A stretch of 64,000 bases of DNA from Streptomyces durocortorensis (GTDB taxonomy: Bacteria > Actinomycetota > Actinomycetes > Streptomycetales > Streptomycetaceae): assembly GCF_031760065.1 (NCBI RefSeq), contig NZ_CP134500.1:3038001-3102000 (forward strand). Reading direction: 5' to 3'. The notes under the pieces are model-generated. The model saw nothing but the letters and a program-made list of their open reading frames with translations. It did not search any database and was not told the origin of the DNA. The stretch's first letter is position 1, and every line of letters begins with the position of its first letter. This document shows positions 59,783 through 64,000 of the stretch, one piece after another. Made by a program: the position numbers and the translations under genes.

Positions 59783-61669
59783 ATGAGTTCCGCGCAGTCC
59801 CCTCGTGAAAGACGCCCGGATTCCGTGGCGCACATCCTTCTCTCCAGAGTCGAGGCCACCCCCGACCGGGAGGCCTACCGCTACCCCGCGCCGGCCGACG
59901 ACGGCGTTCCCGGCACCGAGCAGTGGCGCTCGCTGACATGGGCGCAGACCGCTGAGCGGGTCAGGGCGATCGCGGCCGGCCTGCTCGACCTCGGAGTCCA
60001 GTCCGAGGAGCGGGTGGCGATCTCCTCCTCCACCCGGGTGGAGTGGATCCTGGCCGACCTGGGCGTCATGTGCGCGGGCGCTGCGGCCACGGCTGTCTAC
60101 CCCAGCACGAACGCCGATGAGACGGTGTACATCCTCTCCGACTCCGGCAGCCGGGCGATCTTCGTCGAGAACGCCGCCCAGCTGGCCAAGGTCGTCCCCC
60201 ACGCCGACCGCCTGCCCGAGCTGGGCCACGCGATCCTCTTCGACGCCGAGGCGGACATCCCTCAGGTGGAGGGGCTCACGGTGCTGTCCCTCGCTGAGCT
60301 GGAGAGGCGGGGCACGGCGTACCTGGCAGAGCACCCCGACGCGATCGAGGAGACGGTCCGGGCCATCGAGCCGGAGCAGCTCGCCACCCTGATCTACACC
60401 TCCGGCACCACCGGCCGGCCGAAGGGCGTGCGCCTGGTCCACGACTGCTGGTCCTACCAGGCCGTGGCACAGGAGTCCTGCGGGCTGCTGCGCTCCGACG
60501 ATGTGCAGTTCCTGTGGCTGCCGCTGTCCCACGTCTTCGGCAAGGCCCTGATCTCCGGTCAGATCAGGACGGGCCACGTGATGGCGGTGGACGGACGGGT
60601 CGACCGCATCATCACCAACCTGCCCGCCGTACGCCCCACCCTAATGGCGTCCGCCCCACGGATCTTCGAGAAGGTCTACAACGGCATCGCGGGAAAGGCG
60701 AGAGCCGAGGGGGGCGTCAAGTACAGGATCTTCCTCTGGGCGGCGAAGGTCGCCCGCGACTGCGCCAGGGCCGGACAGGAGAGCATGGCGGAATCCGGAA
60801 GACGCCGCGTGCCTCTGTCACTCGCGTTGCAGCACGCCGTCGCCGACAGGCTGGTGTACGGCAGGATACGCGCGGCCTTCGGAGGCAATCTGCGCGCCAG
60901 CGTTTCGGGCAGTGCCGCACTCGCCCCCGATATCGGCTACTTCTTCGCCGGCGCCGGCGTGCGCATCCTCGAAGGCTACGGTCTGACCGAGACCAGCGCG
61001 GGCTGCGTCGTCAACCCCTCCGAGGACAACCGGGTCGGCACGGTCGGCACGGCGCTGCCCGGCACCGAGGTCCGCATCGCCGAGGACGGCGAGATCCTGT
61101 TGCGGGGCCCTGGCATCATGCGCGGCTACCACAACCTCCCCGAGAAGACCGCGGAGGTGCTGGACAGCGACGGCTGGTTGCACACCGGCGACATCGGCAA
61201 CAGGGACCAGGACGGCTTCATCCGGATCACCGACCGCAAGAAGGACCTGTTCAAGACCTCCGGCGGCAAGTACGTGGCGCCCACCGAGATCGAAGGCCGC
61301 TTCAAGGCCGTCTGCCCGTTCGTCAGCAACATCCTGGTCATCGGCGACGGCCGCAACTTCTGCAGCGCCCTGATCACCCTGGACGAGACCGTGATCATGC
61401 CGTGGGCGGCGGCCCACGGCCTCGGCGGCCGCAGCTACGCCGAGGTCGTCTCCTCACCACAGGTCCACGAGCTGATCGATGGCTTCGTCCAGCGGGTCAA
61501 CGACGACCTGCAACGGTGGCAGACCATCAAGAAGTTCTCGGTGCTGTCGCGCGACCTCGACATCGAGCACGGTGAACTCACCCCGAGTCTCAAGGTCAAG
61601 CGGCCTGTCGTCGAGCGCGAATACGCCGAGGTCATCAAGGAGATGTACGAGGGTTCCCGCGAGGCCTGA
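59783..61669 (+). CDS. Long-chain acyl-CoA synthetase, FadD15-like
   Basis: A 628-residue adenylate-forming enzyme activating fatty acids to acyl-CoA. The P-loop is LIYTSGTTGRPKGV (residues ~203-216), then GYGLTETSAG, DGWLHTGDIG, the ITDRKKDLFKTSGGKYVAP hinge and a late catalytic region (FSVLSRDLDIEHGELTPSLKVKR). GGAGGTCAAC precedes ATG 59783. The upstream 280 bp includes a partial palindrome around GTTACCTGTCAGTTAAC (59728-59744), possibly an operator. It ends before an 18-bp-stem terminator shared with the converging desD-like remnant. Confidence 0.93.
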   Translation: MSSAQSPRERRPDSVAHILLSRVEATPDREAYRYPAPADDGVPGTEQWRSLTWAQTAERVRAIAAGLLDLGVQSEERVAISSSTRVEWILADLGVMCAGAAATAVYPSTNADETVYILSDSGSRAIFVENAAQLAKVVPHADRLPELGHAILFDAEADIPQVEGLTVLSLAELERRGTAYLAEHPDAIEETVRAIEPEQLATLIYTSGTTGRPKGVRLVHDCWSYQAVAQESCGLLRSDDVQFLWLPLSHVFGKALISGQIRTGHVMAVDGRVDRIITNLPAVRPTLMASAPRIFEKVYNGIAGKARAEGGVKYRIFLWAAKVARDCARAGQESMAESGRRRVPLSLALQHAVADRLVYGRIRAAFGGNLRASVSGSAALAPDIGYFFAGAGVRILEGYGLTETSAGCVVNPSEDNRVGTVGTALPGTEVRIAEDGEILLRGPGIMRGYHNLPEKTAEVLDSDGWLHTGDIGNRDQDGFIRITDRKKDLFKTSGGKYVAPTEIEGRFKAVCPFVSNILVIGDGRNFCSALITLDETVIMPWAAAHGLGGRSYAEVVSSPQVHELIDGFVQRVNDDLQRWQTIKKFSVLSRDLDIEHGELTPSLKVKRPVVEREYAEVIKEMYEGSREA

Positions 61670-61708
61670 CCGCCGTCCCGTCCCGTCGTCCCCGGGGCAG
61701 TCGGCAAC

Positions 61709-61750
61709 CGGGGGTGAAGGGGGCCCTGCATCGGGCCCCCTTCACCCCCG
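61709..61750. terminator. Bidirectional terminator after the acyl-CoA synthetase gene
   Basis: CGGGGGTGAAGGGGGCCC (61709-61726) and its exact complement at 61733-61750 form an 18-bp stem with a six-base loop. It lies between convergent genes, 40 bp from each stop. Confidence 0.9.
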
Positions 61751-61793
61751 GCCCTGCGAGCCGGGTGCCGGGTCCCGCCCGTCGGCGGGCAGG

Positions 61794-63501
61794 TCACCCG
61801 CCGGGGCGGAACCGGGCCAGCGGATTGGAGAGTTCGCCGACCAGTTGCAAGGCGGCGGACGGGTCGGCGAGATCGACCATCTGCCGGTTGTCGCGCAACT
61901 GGAGGCGGTTGAGGCACGACAGGGCGAAGGCAGGGGCGAACGGGTCGAAACGCACGAACCTCTCCGCGAGGTCCGGCACCGACTCCTGGTAGTCGGCCAC
62001 GCAATGGGCGACGGTGCGCCAGAACTCCCGCTCCTCCAAGGCACCGGCCTCGTCCAGGATCGCCGCGAGATGGCGGAAGAAGCCGTCGAAGACATCGGCG
62101 AAGATCGACAGCAGCCGCATGTCCTCGGGCACGTCGGCCCGAACGCGCTCCACCGCGGCCGGCAGTGCGGTACGGGAGTCCATGACGACGATCTCCTCGG
62201 CGATGTCCTTGAACACCGCGCGCACGACGGCGCCGTTCTCGTCGAGGACGAGGATCACGTTCTCGCCGTGCGGCATGAACGCGAGGTCGTAGGCGTAGAA
62301 GCTGTGCAGCAACGGGGTGAGGTACGCGTCGAGATACCGGCGCAGCCACTCCTGCGCGCCGAGCCCGGACGAGGCGATCAAAGCCGCCGCCAACGACTCA
62401 CCGTCGCGGTCCTGGTGGAGGAGAGCGGCCATCGTGGCCAGCCGCTCTCCCGGGGCCAGCCCGGGCACAGGGCTCTCCCGCCACAGCCCGGCCAGCATCT
62501 TCCGGTAGGGCGAGTAGCGGTCGGTGGCGGCCTCGTACTGCGGGCTGCGATAGCCGATCGCGGCGTACTCACGGATGATCGTCAGTCCGGTGGCCGACAG
62601 CACCGGGTCCTTGGCGATCAGCTGCGCGAGCCAGTCGTTGATCGCTGGGGTCGCCTCCATGTAGGCCGCCGAGAGTCCGCGCATGAAGCCCATGTTGAGC
62701 ACGGAGATGGCGGTCTTGACATAAGAACGCCCGGGGTGAGTGGCGTTGAAGAAGGTGCGCACGGACTGCTGCGGGAGGTAGAGGTCCTCGCCCTCGCCGA
62801 GGTGGACGAGGGCGCGGGTGGCCACCTCGCCCGCGAAGGCCACACTGAGCTTGTTCGCCCACTGCCAGGGATGGACCGGGAGGAAGAGGTAGTCACCGGG
62901 CTCCAGGCCGAGGCCGGTCAGGACATCCTCGAACCGCGCTCGCTGTCCCCTGCCGAGTTCCCGCTCGACCAGCGTGTCGTAGTCGAGGCCCGCGCACGAG
63001 GTGAAGGTCGTGCGGTCACGGCGGGCAGCCAGCCACACCAGCCGCACGGGGGTGCCGGCCTCGGGCGCGTACCGGTGGAATTCCTCGCTGTCGAAACCTA
63101 TCCGCCCGCTGTTGGCGACGAAGCCGGGGTGGCCCTCGGTCATGCCTGCTTCGAGCGCCTGGAAACCCCGGAGGGCGAGTGCGGCGGCGGACACGGGGGG
63201 GCAGCGAGAGCTTGTAGGCCATCGAGGAGAGGGTGGCGTTCAGCTCCTCCACGTACACGGGGAGCACCTCGTCGCTCAGGCCCAGGGTCCCGCGCAGTTC
63301 GAGGACGAGGTCGACAAGGTCCGGCGGCAGGGCGAGAGGGCCCCGGTGACGGGTGAGAGTCTCCGGGTCGATGTACCAGTGATCGAGCTCCAAGCGGCTT
63401 GCGGAGAAGCGGTACTCCACCGTCCGGTCGTCGGAGCGCACTACGTACCGGCCCTCGCCCACGGCTTCGGGTACGAGCAGCCGCTCAGCCCGCCACCGGA
63501 A
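61794..63501 (-). pseudogene. Broken DesD-like NIS siderophore synthetase
   Basis: An IucA/IucC-family ATP-dependent synthetase closest in pattern to desferrioxamine synthetase DesD. Reading from 63462: WYIDPETLTRHRG, LGLSDEVLPVYVEEL and SSMAYKLSLPP; then a run of seven C (63201-63195) shifts the frame, and homology resumes as VSAAALALRGFQ, GMTEGHPGFVANSGRIGF, HPWQWANKL, YRKMLAGLWRESPVPG and SCLNRLQLRDNRQMVDL to 61794. Removing one C joins both parts into ~555 residues. DesD-like similarity (AERLLVPE) starts before the only available start (GTG 63462), so the N-terminus also seems lost. It may be a pseudogene, an assembly error, or a slippage-controlled gene. Confidence 0.8.
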
Positions 63502-63521
63502 GCCGCACCTGGATGAGCCCG

Positions 63522-63551
63522 GCGGCTGACCGGCCCCCGCCGGTCAGCCGC
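63522..63551. terminator. 13-bp hairpin at the desD-like 5' end
   Basis: GCGGCTGACCGGC (63522-63534) pairs with GCCGGTCAGCCGC (63539-63551), loop CCCC. The stop codon of the upstream gene (63544-63546) lies in the stem. It is a good terminator for that gene and lies where the first ~30 codons of a complete desD-like gene would be. Confidence 0.8.
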
Positions 63552-63990
63552 TCTGCGCGTACTCGACCGTGAGGACGCCGTGCCCGCTGCCGGAGACGAA
63601 GCGGAGCCGCAGCGACGCCCCGTCCGCCGGAACAGCCTCCTCCCCGACCGACTGCCGGGCGGTACGCGCTCCGGGCGCCACTCCGTCACCGGTCTCCGAG
63701 TGGCCGCTCTCCCAACGGGTGGAGGCCCGGATCACGGCTTCACCACCACCTGCCGCGAGGAGACCGTCCACCGCGGCCCGCCACACCGGCGCCACCGTCC
63801 CGGCCCCGGTCGCCGCCCTGCCCCGCTCGATCAGGTTCGTCCGAGGACTGTCGGGGAAGGTGGCCGCGAGACAGTCCGCGCAATCCTTCGGCAGCACGTC
63901 CGCGGCGTCGAGCACCGTCCCGGGTTCCCCGGAAGGCGCTGCCACCCGCGTGAAAGCCTCCGTCACACGAGCCCGCACACGCTCGTCCAT
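63544..63990 (-). CDS. Unrecognised protein, possibly cut by the window edge
   Basis: A 148-residue frame with strong third-position G/C bias. It opens MDERVRARVTEAFTRVAAP, contains a CxxC-like pair (KDCADCLAATFPD) and ends in predicted beta strands (ASLRLRFVSGSGHGVLTVEYAQSG). I recognise no family. Only ten bases precede ATG 63990 in the window and show no ribosome-binding site, so the true start may lie beyond the edge. It is on the same strand as the desD-like remnant, with a terminator hairpin at its stop. Confidence 0.5.
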   Translation of the reverse strand: MDERVRARVTEAFTRVAAPSGEPGTVLDAADVLPKDCADCLAATFPDSPRTNLIERGRAATGAGTVAPVWRAAVDGLLAAGGGEAVIRASTRWESGHSETGDGVAPGARTARQSVGEEAVPADGASLRLRFVSGSGHGVLTVEYAQSG

Positions 63991-64000
63991 GGCGCGCGAC

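Overview
The window is chromosomal DNA of a high-GC actinobacterium, almost certainly a Streptomyces. The reasons are strong G/C bias at third codon positions, frequent GTG starts, many TANNNT -10 boxes placed for leaderless transcripts, and families typical of the genus (DUF397, Scr1-like XRE regulators, DUF5753, DUF3180, SigE-family sigma factors, desferrioxamine-type NIS synthetase). From about 2 to 45 kb the gene order agrees with what I remember of the S. coelicolor folP/ftsH/dacB/ppa/gad neighbourhood; this is recall, not a search. I see no insertion sequence, prophage, CRISPR array, rRNA or complete tRNA.

Layout. 0-3.8 kb: the 3' end of an unknown gene, a 60-residue ORF divergent from a DUF5937/ArsR regulator, and a NarL-type two-component pair. 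3.9-6.1 kb: a MidA/NDUFAF7-like methyltransferase directly upstream of a stand-alone NuoD paralogue. 6.1-11.1 kb: a coiled-coil membrane protein and a betaine/choline-type ABC importer whose ATPase gene is divergent from the two permeases and binding protein. 11.1-14.2 kb: a membrane-anchored esterase and an MprF/LysX-like protein. 14.2-18 kb: folate genes folP, an NTF2-like gene, folB, folK and a DUF3180 gene, facing folE. 18-25 kb: ftsH, hpt, tilS, a zincin protease and a PBP4-type carboxypeptidase, then ppa. 25.8-31.7 kb: a ThrE-type exporter, convergent DUF368 and DedA genes (both families now linked to undecaprenyl-phosphate recycling), an UPF0145 gene and a glutamate decarboxylase.

31.7-38.8 kb: a DrrAB-like ABC exporter with its PadR repressor and three matching operators, an aldehyde dehydrogenase whose catalytic Cys is Ser, an Scr1-like XRE / ATPase / DUF397 cluster with a duplicated 19-bp upstream motif, and a lipoprotein. 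38.9-45.7 kb: a FUSC transporter, a DUF2786 gene divergent from a short family-A DNA polymerase, and a SigE-family sigma factor with a membrane partner. 45.9-48.3 kb: a secreted intradiol dioxygenase and a secreted streptogrisin-like protease that carry the same C-terminal carbohydrate-binding module. 48.5-54 kb: a small kinase, a YtrA-type ABC operon and a Ser/Thr kinase.

54.5-64 kb looks more accessory: MFS transporter, LysR regulator, I36 inhibitor-like protein, XRE regulator divergent from a quinone oxidoreductase across a perfect 21-bp inverted repeat, acyl-CoA synthetase, and a broken desD-like siderophore synthetase.

The best candidates for new biology are the MidA-NuoD pair, the Cys-to-Ser aldehyde dehydrogenase, the shared operator of the Scr1/ATPase/DUF397 cluster, the adjacent DUF368/DedA pair, and several large unexplained inverted or tandem repeats.
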